64,000 nt of DNA, from contig NZ_MWQK01000001.1 in assembly GCF_002210425.1 (NCBI RefSeq), positions 310,001 to 374,000 of the forward strand, read 5' to 3'. Under the pieces are notes generated by a model. It did not search any database. It saw only the letters and a list, made by a program, of their open reading frames with translations, and was not told where the DNA came from. Source of the stretch: Fibrobacter sp. UWB2. Its GTDB lineage: Bacteria > Fibrobacterota > Fibrobacteria > Fibrobacterales > Fibrobacteraceae. The translations under genes were made by a program, and so were the position numbers. Positions 37,587-47,185 of the stretch are shown here, piece by piece. Within the stretch, counting starts at the first letter, position 1. Each line of letters opens with the position of its first letter.

Positions 37587-40142
37587 ATGCGTAAGCATGT
37601 GGTTTTGGGAATGGTTGCATTGGGTACAGCTATAGCCACATCGGCATCAGAATCAACACCTTACGATTTAATTCGACCTGTCTATCCGCTCAAATGGGAT
37701 AATGACGCGTTTGACAAGTTCGAACTAGCAAATACAGAAAACACGGGCTTATTGCCCAAGGAAAAAAAGCCTGAATCTTACAAGGCGAACGCCTTTATTC
37801 CAGATTCGCTAGACCAGGCTTATTACGATGCGCTAAACACGCATATTTCGCCTATCCGAGTCAATCAGGCGGGGTACCTGACATCGGACACGGAGCGGCA
37901 ATTCTACTATATCGGCGAAGCCACTAAATTCGAAATTGTCGATGCAGATGGCAATTCGCTCTCCCCTGCTGTCTCAGGTGACTTAACGTCAAAGACAACA
38001 GAAGTCTCATCAGACTGGACAATTAAAGCTCAAACGAATGCTCTTACTTTAAGCCGCGATCGCTATACGGTTTCTTTTGCGGGGTCCACAGGCGTTCTCA
38101 AAGCGGGAAAAATACCACAAAGCGTCCCAACTGACAAACGCCTTCGCATTAAAATCGGCGATGAAATCTCGAGTACATTCATCGTAAGCGACAAAGTCTA
38201 TTCCATGGTGCGTGACGCAAGCCTAAAATTCTTTGGCATCCAGCGTAGCGGGGAATCCGAATCCTGGTTCCACGACAAGAGCCACACCAAAGATGGCAGC
38301 GGTAAATTCACGTACGACGACGAGGAAGTTTCCGAGTTCACTCCGCAGGAAGGCGCTCTGCAAGGCGGCTGGTACGATTGCGGAGACCATCTCAAGGAAT
38401 CGATGACCATGTCGTATGCGTTCATGAGTCTTGCCGTCATGGCCGCAACAAACGAATCCAAGGACAAAGACCATTACGCCTACAATCAAAGTGAAACCGT
38501 AAATACAGACGGCATTCCGGATATTCTACGCGAAGCAAAGCATGGTGCGGACTTCTTTATCCGATCCTACAACTTCGCCAACGGCATCATCGACAACATG
38601 GTCGTATCCGTCGGTAACTTCGGCGCTGATCATGGCTATTGGGGCAAGCCCGAAGAACAGGATACATTGTCCGCAATTCGTCGAGGAAATGCAAGCGAGC
38701 GCGATTTGCGCTTGGGAGAACTTGGTTCCAACATCTCTGGCATGATTGCAGCAGGCCTTGCCATTATGGGTAAGCAATACGCCGTTTACGACAAAGCTTA
38801 CGCCGAAACCTGCTTAAAAATCGCCGAAGAAATGTACGACTTCGCAAAGTCCCTCGCCCAAGGAAAATCCTCTTACGGCGATGGCAAACTCTTCAAATAC
38901 AATAAGCGCGCAGCAAGTTGGGCTACGCCTGCCTACAATGGCAACAATGAATTCTATGACGACTTAGCTCTCGCCTCTGTCGCGCTCCTGTACGCTACAG
39001 GCAAGACGGTCTATGCCGATGACGCACTCCGTTCCAAGGACTTGGTCAATGGGCAGACGTTCGGAGACGGCGCAGGCTTTTTTGAAGGAGGCTGGTTTGC
39101 TACAAATGACAAGGGATTCTTCAAAAATGCTAAAAATACAAGCTGGGCCAATTCCTACGCTTTTGCAACGTACGCCTTGTATAAACTGATTCTTGCCGAT
39201 AAGACCAAAGCGACAACGGAATACGGACTTAGCGAAACGGAATGGCTCAACGCTATCGAAGACTGCATTACGGACATGATTGCAAATCTTGGCGATATAT
39301 CGCAAGACGACGGAACCGCTTCTATCAGCCTGCTTTCCGACGCTATCGCCTGGAAACAGGGTATCGTTAAATACGATGCCAACTGGTTCAATATGCAAAC
39401 GGATCTAGCCTGGCAGTATAACGCTTACCAAGCTGGCAATATTTTTGAAGTCCTTGCTTATGCCGATGTCGCCGCTGACCTCGAAAAGAAAAACTTAACA
39501 CTCCCCAATTTGGGTGCTGTTTCGTGGAAATCGAGTGAAATGTGGCAGCTCGGAATTAACCAGTTGAACTACATGCTGGGAGTCAATCCCTGGGATATCT
39601 CGTTTGTCTACGGCGTAGGAGACAAGAACGACGCTCACCCGTTCCACCGAGCCTCGAACCCGGAAGGCCGAAACATGGAAAACACCAAGGATTACAAATA
39701 CCGAGTCCCGGTCGGAGCGTTGTATGGCGGAACGGCCCCCCAAGCCAAGAGTGCTATCATACCGCAAAATACAAGTGTCGAAGACTACTACATTTCCGAA
39801 GCATGCCTTGCGGGTTCTGCAACACTAATGGCCGCAACAACCATAGTATCAAGCCCTGCTGAAGAAGGTTCCGGACCGACCGTTGGAATCAAGAAAACGA
39901 CTAAGCCGCTCAAAAGCGCGACAATCGACCAGAATACCGTATCCCTCATGATCCATGCCCCAGGCAATGGCCAAAAGAGGGTCCAGGTATTCGACTTACT
40001 CGGCAATACAGTCTATAAAGCAAACTTCAATAGTGAAAACATAAATGTTCCGTTTAGCGCCATGCGCCACAAGGGAGCATTACAGGTTAGGGTCTTTAAC
40101 GGGGGGAAAGTAGCGGCAGCAAAGACAATAATCCTAAAATAA
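37587..40142 (+). CDS. Secreted GH9 endoglucanase (cellulase) with C-terminal tail domain
   Basis: This 851-residue protein has a signal peptide (GTAIATSASES) and an N-terminal CelD-type immunoglobulin-like domain (ISPIRVNQAGYL). The GH9 (alpha/alpha)6 barrel carries the nucleophile/base region GGWYDCGDHLKESM, the substrate region LGVNPWDISFVYGVGDKNDA followed by HPFHRAS, and the acid Glu region ISEACLAGSATLM. The C-terminal 70 residues (VQVFDLLGNTVYKANF, ending AAKTIILK) resemble sorting domains of the Por/type IX kind. It cleaves beta-1,4-glucan outside the cell. AGGAGG precedes the ATG. Residues 20-85 before the Ig-like domain have no match I recognise. Confidence 0.93.
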   Translation: MRKHVVLGMVALGTAIATSASESTPYDLIRPVYPLKWDNDAFDKFELANTENTGLLPKEKKPESYKANAFIPDSLDQAYYDALNTHISPIRVNQAGYLTSDTERQFYYIGEATKFEIVDADGNSLSPAVSGDLTSKTTEVSSDWTIKAQTNALTLSRDRYTVSFAGSTGVLKAGKIPQSVPTDKRLRIKIGDEISSTFIVSDKVYSMVRDASLKFFGIQRSGESESWFHDKSHTKDGSGKFTYDDEEVSEFTPQEGALQGGWYDCGDHLKESMTMSYAFMSLAVMAATNESKDKDHYAYNQSETVNTDGIPDILREAKHGADFFIRSYNFANGIIDNMVVSVGNFGADHGYWGKPEEQDTLSAIRRGNASERDLRLGELGSNISGMIAAGLAIMGKQYAVYDKAYAETCLKIAEEMYDFAKSLAQGKSSYGDGKLFKYNKRAASWATPAYNGNNEFYDDLALASVALLYATGKTVYADDALRSKDLVNGQTFGDGAGFFEGGWFATNDKGFFKNAKNTSWANSYAFATYALYKLILADKTKATTEYGLSETEWLNAIEDCITDMIANLGDISQDDGTASISLLSDAIAWKQGIVKYDANWFNMQTDLAWQYNAYQAGNIFEVLAYADVAADLEKKNLTLPNLGAVSWKSSEMWQLGINQLNYMLGVNPWDISFVYGVGDKNDAHPFHRASNPEGRNMENTKDYKYRVPVGALYGGTAPQAKSAIIPQNTSVEDYYISEACLAGSATLMAATTIVSSPAEEGSGPTVGIKKTTKPLKSATIDQNTVSLMIHAPGNGQKRVQVFDLLGNTVYKANFNSENINVPFSAMRHKGALQVRVFNGGKVAAAKTIILK

Positions 40143-40167
40143 AATCAATCCAACATACTCCTATGGG

Positions 40168-40207
40168 GCATACTCCGCCAAACACCTCGGCGGGGTATGT
40201 TTTTTTT
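40168..40207 (+). terminator. Intrinsic terminator of the GH9 gene
   Basis: GCATACTCCGCC and GGCGGGGTATGT form an 11-pair stem with a nine-base loop, followed by eight T residues. Confidence 0.92.
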
Positions 40208-40295
40208 AACAAAAAATCAAAAATTTAAGGTTTTTTGCAAAAAAAAAAGTATTTTATGGACGGCTATTACATAATTGAATTTACAGAGGAATTTC

Positions 40296-41546
40296 ATGAG
40301 CTGGTCTTACTCAAGAGAGCATCAAAAGAATATTCTTTGCATGATCATGGCTGGTGGACAAGGGAGCCGTCTACAGCCCCTCACCCGCGACCGTGCAAAA
40401 CCCGCCGTCCACTTTGGCGGAACTTACCGCATTATCGACTTCGTTCTCAACAATTTCATCAATTCCGGCATTTTCAAGATCAAGGTTTTGACGCAGTTCA
40501 AGAGCGATTCGTTGAACAAGCACATTTCTGCCGCCTGGAGCCTGAATGCAAGTTTGGACCAGTATGTGGACCTCGTGCCCGCCCAGATGCGTACGGGTGA
40601 CGAATGGTACCGCGGTACTGCCGACGCCATTTTCCAGAACATCAACTTGATTACCGATGAACGCCCGGACCTCGTGGCAATTTTCGGTGGCGACCACATT
40701 TACAAGATGGACATCAACCAGATGATTGATTTCCACTTAAGCCGAGCAGCCCTCCTCACGATTGCTGCTATTCCGGTGCCGGTCGAAGAGGCTCGCGAAT
40801 TCGGTATTATCGAAATTGACGCGGACAACCGCATGATTGGTTTCGAAGAAAAGCCGAAGGAACCGAAGCAGATGCCGAACCGTCCGGGTTGGTGCCTCGC
40901 CAGCATGGGTAACTACCTCTTCACGAGCAAGTTCCTCGTGCGCGAACTCTTGAAGGGCGCAAACGATGGTGCAACGGACTTTGGCAAACACATCATTCCG
41001 CGCTTGTACAAGGAATACCCGGTGTACGTTTACGACTTCAACACGAACATCGTGCGTGGCGAAAAGGCTTCTACAAAGGGCTACTGGCGCGACGTGGGTA
41101 CGCTTGACGCCTTCTTCGAAGCAAACATGGACCTTTGCTCCGAAAATCCGCCGTTCGACCTTTATAACAACTACTGGCCGATCCGTACTTACAACTGGAA
41201 CCAGCCGCCTGCACGTTTCTTTGCGGGCGACAATGAAAGCCATCAGGGCGCAGCCGTCGATTCCATCGTTTCTGCTGGCTGCATTATCGGTGGTGGTACG
41301 GTTGTGAAGAGCATTCTCTCGCCGGGAGTCACCATCCAGAAGGACGCTCTCGTCGAAGAATCCATCCTCTTCCCGAACGTGACGATTGGCCCGGGTGCCA
41401 AGGTGCGCCGCGCTATCGTTGAAAAGGGCTTGCATATTCCGGCCGGTTTCCAGATTGGTTACGACTTGGAACGCGACAAGCAGCTCTTCCACGTGACCGA
41501 ATCCGGTATTGTCGTCCTCGCCAAGGATACGATTATCAAAGCCTAA
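40296..41546 (+). CDS. glgC: Glucose-1-phosphate adenylyltransferase (ADP-glucose pyrophosphorylase)
   Basis: About 416 residues from ATG 40296, chosen because AGAGGAA lies just upstream; an upstream TTG in frame is unlikely. Motifs: the nucleotidyl-transferase loop MAGGQGSRLQPLTRDRAKPA, the region GTYRIIDFVLNN, WYRGTADAIFQN, FGGDHIYKMD, the glucose-1-phosphate site IIEIDADNRMIGFEEKP and a C-terminal left-handed beta-helix. It makes ADP-glucose from ATP and glucose 1-phosphate, the committed step of glycogen synthesis. Glucose 1-phosphate could come directly from the cellobiose phosphorylase encoded at 9899. A terminator-like repeat follows. Confidence 0.96.
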   Translation: MSWSYSREHQKNILCMIMAGGQGSRLQPLTRDRAKPAVHFGGTYRIIDFVLNNFINSGIFKIKVLTQFKSDSLNKHISAAWSLNASLDQYVDLVPAQMRTGDEWYRGTADAIFQNINLITDERPDLVAIFGGDHIYKMDINQMIDFHLSRAALLTIAAIPVPVEEAREFGIIEIDADNRMIGFEEKPKEPKQMPNRPGWCLASMGNYLFTSKFLVRELLKGANDGATDFGKHIIPRLYKEYPVYVYDFNTNIVRGEKASTKGYWRDVGTLDAFFEANMDLCSENPPFDLYNNYWPIRTYNWNQPPARFFAGDNESHQGAAVDSIVSAGCIIGGGTVVKSILSPGVTIQKDALVEESILFPNVTIGPGAKVRRAIVEKGLHIPAGFQIGYDLERDKQLFHVTESGIVVLAKDTIIKA

Positions 41547-41573
41547 CAAGGCGAGCATACATAAAGTCTCGGA

Positions 41574-41606
41574 AGTGCCCGCCATAGCGCGGGCATTTCC
41601 TTTTTA
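41574..41606 (+). repeat. Short palindromic repeat behind glgC
   Basis: AGTGCCCGCCATAGCGC and GGGCATTTCCTTTTT give a hairpin with T-run. It is a shortened member of the GTCAT-CCCG family and probably ends the glgC transcript. Confidence 0.75.
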
Positions 41607-41682
41607 TGTTGAAAACCCTATATTTACGCTAGGTTTTGTAAAACCCTCCCCAAAAGCGCCATAAATTTCTAAATTAGCGCGC

Positions 41683-42504
41683 ATGAACGAAGAACAAAGC
41701 GCTAAATTCTCTCAGAAGTTACAAGATATTGCAAAGGCTCCCAAGTACCGTGGGGCTATTTTCCAGATTGAAGCCGATGAAAAAGGCCTCGCCCTCGTTG
41801 ATGTGAAGGAAGCAAGCCTCAAAGTCTACTTGATGATTGACCCGGAATGCGACAAGATTTTGGAAACGCGATTCTTTACGTACGGCGGGCCGCTCTTTAC
41901 CGCCCTTGCCGATTCGTTCTGCCGCAAGATTCAGATGGCTACGGTTGATGACGCTTGCAAGATTACCGCCGAAAGCCTCGAAGAAGAACTGCGCGACACG
42001 CCGGACGTGCGTGCCATCCCGGAAGATGCTGTAGAAATCAAGCAGATGAATACGCTCATCTCAAAGATTTTGCTCGTCTACCCCGAAAAGAAGGCAACCG
42101 CAATTATCGTTCGCGAGAAGATGGAACGCATCAAGTACCGCACGCAGACCGCAGAAGGTCGTGCCGAAGCTGATGCCGAATGGAATGCGCTTACCAAAGT
42201 CCAGAAGATTGAAAAGATTGAAGCATGGCTGCACCAGACCGTCCGTGGAACGCTCCAGGGCGACGGTGGCGATGTGCAGATTCTCGACTTGACGGACGAC
42301 AATCGCTTGCAAATCCGCTACCAGGGCGCTTGCGCCGGATGCGGCAGCGCTATGGGCGGCACGCTCTTCTACATCGAAGACGAACTCAAGAACAACGTCT
42401 ATTACAACTTGATTGTTGAACCGGAAGACCCGCTTGCAAACCTCCCCCAGAATCCAGATTTGCCGGGCTTGGATGACAACAATCCGCCTGCAAGCTTATT
42501 CTAG
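41683..42504 (+). CDS. NifU-like iron-sulfur protein with degenerate IscU-type N-terminus
   Basis: This 273-residue protein has an N-terminal half (about 25-105) that follows the IscU/NifU-N fold (KVYLMIDPECDKILETRF, then TYGGPLFTALADSFC and ATVDDACKITAESLEEEL). The scaffold cysteines are lost: the usual YGC is YGG here. The C-terminal part (about 180-245) is a normal NifU domain with TLQGDGGDVQILDL and the cluster-binding pair C217-x-x-C220. It probably carries an Fe-S cluster on the C-terminal domain for transfer to target proteins, while the N-terminal half has become structural. It stands alone between two terminators. Confidence 0.82.
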   Translation: MNEEQSAKFSQKLQDIAKAPKYRGAIFQIEADEKGLALVDVKEASLKVYLMIDPECDKILETRFFTYGGPLFTALADSFCRKIQMATVDDACKITAESLEEELRDTPDVRAIPEDAVEIKQMNTLISKILLVYPEKKATAIIVREKMERIKYRTQTAEGRAEADAEWNALTKVQKIEKIEAWLHQTVRGTLQGDGGDVQILDLTDDNRLQIRYQGACAGCGSAMGGTLFYIEDELKNNVYYNLIVEPEDPLANLPQNPDLPGLDDNNPPASLF

Positions 42505-42511
42505 TTATACA

Positions 42512-42546
42512 AAAGACCTCCTTCATCCGAAGGAGGCCTTTGTTTT
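42512..42546 (+). terminator. Intrinsic terminator between convergent NifU-like and FISUMP genes
   Basis: AAAGACCTCCTTC, ATCC loop, GAAGGAGGCCTTTG forms a strong stem with one mismatch and a following T-run. Its symmetric form could serve both converging genes. Confidence 0.88.
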
Positions 42547-42559
42547 TAGGCTCTAAAAA

Positions 42560-44155
42560 TTAGTCTACGACGCAGCGAACGCTACCATAGATAGCGTCGT
42601 CAACACTTTTTACTCTATACAAGCCAGAGTTATCCCAATCCTTGAGGGCATATACGCCATTAGAGGCAATCAAGTGCGTTTGCAAGTTCACGTACTTCCA
42701 AGATTCCTCGGTACCGCATTGGGATTTAACGCAGTAGCCCGGATAAATAATGCTGAAGCCAACCGAATTCTCTGCGATATGGATTGAGCCCTTGTAATCA
42801 TCTTCAGTGTATTCTGATACGAGGTCGTATTTCTTGTCGGCGTCAATAAGCTTGGCATATTCATTGTAAGTTGCCACGTGCGTTCCTTCGGGGCAAATGC
42901 CTTGAACTTTGTCACTAGGCACTTCTTCGGCTCCGGCCAAAGCCTGTTTATGTGTATAAAGCCTGCCGTAAAAGTCGCAGTGCATCGAGTTGAATTCGTG
43001 ACAAATGGATCCTTCAGTTTCGTACTTAAGGTTTTCGGCAAACCAGGTTACACCATCGATTTGAATCGTCTTGTAATACTGGTTATCTCGTTTGTCCAAA
43101 TACAGGCCATATTCCATATCGTCGTTAAGCGCAATCCATGCATACTTGTAATAGGAATTCGTAGCGCGGTCGTAGAGATTATTGTCCTTGCAGACATATT
43201 TTGTAGCGTCGTATTTGCGACCACGGCAGAGGTCATAAGCGGAACCGTCTTGACAGAACTGTTCCTTGTAGTTGATAGCCTTACCGCCACAATTGAGCAA
43301 GTCGCTCAGGCAGCGAACCGAAAGTCGTGTTTTGGGTTCGCCACTGACAAAGCATGTTCTGCTTGAGGAAGCGTCGTTTCGACCTTCGCAGAATGGGTAA
43401 TAGAATCTTGCGTCCGTGTCGGGTTGCGGCAAATTGTCAAAGACTGTAGAGGTCGGGAACGGGTCAAACTTAAAGAAGTTTTCCGTTTCGTAATTGGTGT
43501 AGTTTCTATCGCGGCTCCAGAAGTTTTCGTCGGTGCCTGAACCGTTACCCAATGTAACCGGTTTTGCATTAAATCCATAATCGTCGGTACCATTCCAATC
43601 ACCCAAAACTTCGTCATTGGGCCAACCTGTGGTACTTCTCAACTTTTTACCGGCAACATCAGAGCCACCCACGTATTCCACGAGCGTTTTAAATTCTTCG
43701 ATGCTCGGCAAATGGAAGTCTTCGGGGCATGCCTTCAAGGCATCTTCGTAAACGTAGAGGCTGCTATCGCCAAGACTCATGTTTTCGGCCGTCCAAACTT
43801 GAGTTCCGATAGAAACGACCTTGTAGACCTTTCCATCACGGGAATCCGTAATAGAACCTGTTGGCACAGAAAGGCCTACGCTAGACGAAGATTCCGGTTC
43901 CTGAGAAGAGGAAGAGGCTAATTGCGAGCTAGAAGAGGACTGATTTGCAGATGAAGAAGAGGCATTCGAGGCTTCGGATTTTGCAGACGATGACGAAGCA
44001 CTTTCGCCTGCGGCAGACATATCAGAGCTAGACGAAGAGGATTCTTCACCAATAACAGGGGCGCTCATTGTCGGGTTGGAATCGCCGCACCCCACAAATG
44101 TCAGTGGCAAAGCGGCGCTAATAGTCAATAGACTCGCAATTTTTTGGAAATTCAT
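42560..44155 (-). CDS. FISUMP-domain lipoprotein with serine-rich linker
   Basis: This 531-residue protein has a lipobox FVGC (Cys23), then a linker of about 70 residues made largely of Ser with Ala and Glu, then two Fibrobacter major paralogous domain units. The first (from about 100) shows YKVVSIGTQVWTAENMSL, then DFHLPSIEEFKTL; the second (from about 355) shows YYKTIQIDGVTWFAENLKY, then GRLYTHKQALAGAE and the ending YGSVRCVVD. Between them lies a Cys-containing region. The serine linker suggests display away from the outer membrane. AGGAGAA precedes the ATG. Function is unknown. Confidence 0.88.
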   Translation of the reverse strand: MNFQKIASLLTISAALPLTFVGCGDSNPTMSAPVIGEESSSSSSDMSAAGESASSSSAKSEASNASSSSANQSSSSSQLASSSSQEPESSSSVGLSVPTGSITDSRDGKVYKVVSIGTQVWTAENMSLGDSSLYVYEDALKACPEDFHLPSIEEFKTLVEYVGGSDVAGKKLRSTTGWPNDEVLGDWNGTDDYGFNAKPVTLGNGSGTDENFWSRDRNYTNYETENFFKFDPFPTSTVFDNLPQPDTDARFYYPFCEGRNDASSSRTCFVSGEPKTRLSVRCLSDLLNCGGKAINYKEQFCQDGSAYDLCRGRKYDATKYVCKDNNLYDRATNSYYKYAWIALNDDMEYGLYLDKRDNQYYKTIQIDGVTWFAENLKYETEGSICHEFNSMHCDFYGRLYTHKQALAGAEEVPSDKVQGICPEGTHVATYNEYAKLIDADKKYDLVSEYTEDDYKGSIHIAENSVGFSIIYPGYCVKSQCGTEESWKYVNLQTHLIASNGVYALKDWDNSGLYRVKSVDDAIYGSVRCVVD

Positions 44156-44323
44156 TTATTATTCTCCTTTTTCAGAACAAAATATACAAAAAAAACTTTG
44201 CAAAAAGAAGTGGGATACTCCGCAAAAAAGACGCATCGAAATTGATTTGCTTTAGGTGAGACGACTGCGCCATTAGCTCTAAAATGCTATATTTTTAACG
44301 GAAAAATCCACAAAGGAAATGAT

Positions 44324-45376
44324 ATGTCCGAAGAACTCGTTTTGAAATTCGTTGACCCGCAGCCGATGCGCTACGGTGAAAACTCCCACCAGTCCGCTGT
44401 ATTCTACCGCGACCCGACCTGCACCGAAGCAAACCTCGCTTCTGCAAAGCAGCTTTGGGGCAAGGAACTTTCTTACAACAACATCGTCGATGCTGACGCC
44501 GCCCTCGAAATGGCTCGCGAATTCAGCGACGGCAATGCTGTCGTGATCGTAAAGCACATGAATCCGTGCGGTCTTGCTACGGGCGAAACGCTCCGCGAAG
44601 CTTTGGAAGCCGCTTGGGCAGGTGACCCGGTGTCCGCTTTCGGTTCTGTGATTGCAGTGACCCGCAAGGTCGATTTGAAGACTGCCGAATTCCTCAAGGG
44701 CAAGTTCGTTGAAATCTTGCTCGCTCCGGCTTTCGATGACGACGCTCTCGAATTCCTCAAGAACAAGTCCAAGGACATTCGCCTCCTCGAAGTGGGCGAA
44801 ATCAAGAAGGCTACCGCTTGCAAGGTTTACAAGCACGTGATTGGCGGTATGCTCGTCCAGGACCGCGACATCGGTACTTGGGAAAAGTTTGAATGCGTGA
44901 CGAAGGCTCAGTTCCCGAAGAACAAAGAAGACCTCGCCCGCTTCACTTGGCTCGTTACCAAGCATACAAAGTCTAACGCTATCGTGATGTGCTACGAATA
45001 CAAGCCGGGTTACTTCCAGGTGATGGGTCTTGGCCCGGGTCAGCCGAACCGCATTGACTCGAACCTCCGCCTCTGCCAGCCGCGCGTCCGCGACAACGTC
45101 GCACGCCTTCCGGAAGCAAAGGAATTCTTCGACGAAAACGGCAAGCTCATCAATGAAGCTGGTCTCAAGGCTCTCGAAAAGAAGGTCTTCGGTGAAGTCG
45201 TTATGGGTTCTGACGCATTCTTCCCGTTCCCGGACAACGTCGAAGCCGCACACGATGCCGGCGTCCGTTACATTGTTCAGCCGGGTGGCTCCAAGAAGGA
45301 TGACCTCTCCATCGAATCTGCAGACAAGTTCGGCATTGCGATGGTGTTTACCGGAATGCGCCATTTCCGCCACTAA
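44324..45376 (+). CDS. purH: AICAR transformylase (PurH C-terminal domain only)
   Basis: This 350-residue protein matches only the AICAR formyltransferase part of Pur[46 protein letters not shown], the region [12 protein letters not shown] and the ending [14 protein letters not shown]. The N-terminal IMP cyclohydrolase domain of bifunctional PurH (about 200 residues) is absent. The enzyme transfers the formyl group of 10-formyl-tetrahydrofolate to AICAR. The following ring closure can be supplied by the PurO-type protein at 48604. It heads an operon with an unknown gene, trmFO and a regulator. GAAATG context and AAAGG precede the start. Confidence 0.93.
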   Translation: MSEELVLKFVDPQPMRYGENSHQSAVFYRDPTCTEANLASAKQLWGKELSYNNIVDADAALEMAREFSDGNAVVIVKHMNPCGLATGETLREALEAAWAGDPVSAFGSVIAVTRKVDLKTAEFLKGKFVEILLAPAFDDDALEFLKNKSKDIRLLEVGEIKKATACKVYKHVIGGMLVQDRDIGTWEKFECVTKAQFPKNKEDLARFTWLVTKHTKSNAIVMCYEYKPGYFQVMGLGPGQPNRIDSNLRLCQPRVRDNVARLPEAKEFFDENGKLINEAGLKALEKKVFGEVVMGSDAFFPFPDNVEAAHDAGVRYIVQPGGSKKDDLSIESADKFGIAMVFTGMRHFRH

Positions 45377-45393
45377 TTCATTATAAGGTAAGA

Positions 45394-45849
45394 ATGATTC
45401 CAGTATCTCAAAAAGAATCAAACCAAAGGGAGAAGGACCTGTATTACGCAGTCCTCTCCTTCTTGAAGACTGTCCGCAAGGCCGGCAAAACGACCGCCAA
45501 GGAATGGAATGATTACCGTTCCAAGTTGAGCGGTATTGCGCCCTCGCCCGAAATGAGCAAGGCTACCGACATGTGGACTATGGATAACCTGGATCAGTTC
45601 CAGCCGGATAAGACGCAGCTCCCGCCGTTGAATGACATGGAGTCTGTCGCTAAGGTTTCGCCCGAGTTCTTGTCTCAATTGCTTGAGGCTTTGTACTACG
45701 GCATGCTGAACTTGACTCAGGCGAATCTTATTTCGGACGAAATTCAGGATGCGGACCCGGAATGCGTAAGTACGGCATCCCTCGAAGAATTGTTGGTCAA
45801 GCTCTGGATCGGTAACGCCAAGAGCTATAGAAAAATTGTTGTGAATTAA
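45394..45849 (+). CDS. Protein of unknown function in the purH-trmFO operon
   Basis: This 151-residue soluble protein starts 17 bases after purH and ends one base before trmFO, so it is within the operon. It looks mainly helical, with a Lys-rich N-terminal half (KTVRKAGKTTAKEWNDYRS) and an acidic C-terminal half (LTQANLISDEIQDADPE). I see no signal peptide, membrane segment or known motif. Tight packing between two folate-linked enzymes does not by itself show a folate role. Confidence 0.75.
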   Translation: MIPVSQKESNQREKDLYYAVLSFLKTVRKAGKTTAKEWNDYRSKLSGIAPSPEMSKATDMWTMDNLDQFQPDKTQLPPLNDMESVAKVSPEFLSQLLEALYYGMLNLTQANLISDEIQDADPECVSTASLEELLVKLWIGNAKSYRKIVVN

Positions 45850-45850
45850 A

Positions 45851-47182
45851 ATGAACGAACGAGTACGTGTTATTGGTGGCGGTCTTGCAGGCTGCGAAGC
45901 GGCTTTACAATTGGCAAGCCGTGGTTTTCAGGTAGATTTGTACGAAATGCGCCCCAACAGGCAGACGCCCGCCCACAGGGATGGACACCTCGCCCAACTC
46001 GTCTGTTCTAACAGTTTCAAGGCTTTAGGCATTACAAGCGCCCATGGCCTTTTAAAAGCGGAACTCACTCTGCTCGGAAGTTTCCTCCTGGATTGCGCGC
46101 GCGAAGCGGCAGTGCCTGCAGGCGATTCCTTGACGGTGAACCGCGACATTTTTAGTGAACTTGTCGAAAAGAAGATTGCAGAATTTCCGAACATCACGCT
46201 GCACCGCGAAGAAGTGACAAGCCTTGAAGGCGATTGCCCGACACTTGTTGCCGCAGGTCCTTTGGCAAGTGATGCTCTCGCCGACGATATTTTTAAACGC
46301 CTCGGCAGTAACCGTCTGCACTTTTTTGATGCGATTGCACCTGTCGTCGAGACAGACAGCATCGACTTTGACCATGCGTTCTACATGAACCGCTGGGAAA
46401 AGGGCGAAACGGCAGACTTTATCAACTGCCCGCTCGACAAAGAAACTTATACAGAATTTGTGAACAAGCTCTGCGAAGCAGAAGCGACTGAACCGCGTCC
46501 GTTCGAAAAACGCGAACTTTTTGAAGGCTGCCTGCCGGTCGAAGAAATGGCGCGTCGTGGCTACGAAACTCTCCGCCACGGGCCCATGCGCCCCATCGGG
46601 CTTGGGCTTGGAAACAACGGACATCTGTGGTATGCCGTAATCCAGCTCCGTGCCGAGAACAAGCAGAAGACTTTGTTCAATATGGTCGGTTTCCAGACGC
46701 GCCTCAAGTGGGGCACGCAAAAGGAAATCTTTACCATGGTGCCTGCCCTCCGTAATGCAAAATTTGCACGCCTCGGCTGCATGCATCGCAACACGTTTAT
46801 CGAATCGCCGAAGTTCCTAGATAAGACGCTCCGCTTGCGTCCGGAACTCGATTGCGCCAAGGATATTCCGCCTACGTGGTTTGCAGGCCAGATTACGGGT
46901 TCTGAAGGCTACACCGAAGCGGTTGCAACTGGTTGGTACGCCGCTTGGAATATGGCGCAGACGATTTTGCACGGGCATTCTGACCCGCTCCCTGAAGAGA
47001 GCTGTATCGGCTCCTTGATGAACCGCCTTGTCGAAGAGAACGAGGATTTCCAGCCGATGAACTTCAACTTCGGCCTCCTCCCCCATCACGAGGGACTCAA
47101 GAAAAAGAACAAGAAAGAGATTCTTGCCGAACGTGCTGAACGCGCCGTTCGCGAATGGATTGCGGCCCGCAATATGGCATAA
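45851..47182 (+). CDS. trmFO: Methylenetetrahydrofolate-tRNA-(uracil-5-)-methyltransferase TrmFO
   Basis: This 443-residue FAD enzyme has the N-terminal Rossmann motif RVIGGGLAGCEAALQLA, the signature LVCSNSFKAL, HGLLKAELTLLGS, GCLPVEEMARRG and the C-terminal FAD part GQITGSEGYTEAVATG. It methylates U54 to ribothymidine in the T loop of tRNAs, using methylene-tetrahydrofolate and FADH2. It starts one base after the unknown gene and is followed by a regulator three bases beyond its stop. Together with mnmG this gives two folate-dependent tRNA modification enzymes in the window. Confidence 0.96.
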   Translation: MNERVRVIGGGLAGCEAALQLASRGFQVDLYEMRPNRQTPAHRDGHLAQLVCSNSFKALGITSAHGLLKAELTLLGSFLLDCAREAAVPAGDSLTVNRDIFSELVEKKIAEFPNITLHREEVTSLEGDCPTLVAAGPLASDALADDIFKRLGSNRLHFFDAIAPVVETDSIDFDHAFYMNRWEKGETADFINCPLDKETYTEFVNKLCEAEATEPRPFEKRELFEGCLPVEEMARRGYETLRHGPMRPIGLGLGNNGHLWYAVIQLRAENKQKTLFNMVGFQTRLKWGTQKEIFTMVPALRNAKFARLGCMHRNTFIESPKFLDKTLRLRPELDCAKDIPPTWFAGQITGSEGYTEAVATGWYAAWNMAQTILHGHSDPLPEESCIGSLMNRLVEENEDFQPMNFNFGLLPHHEGLKKKNKKEILAERAERAVREWIAARNMA

Positions 47183-47185
47183 ATT

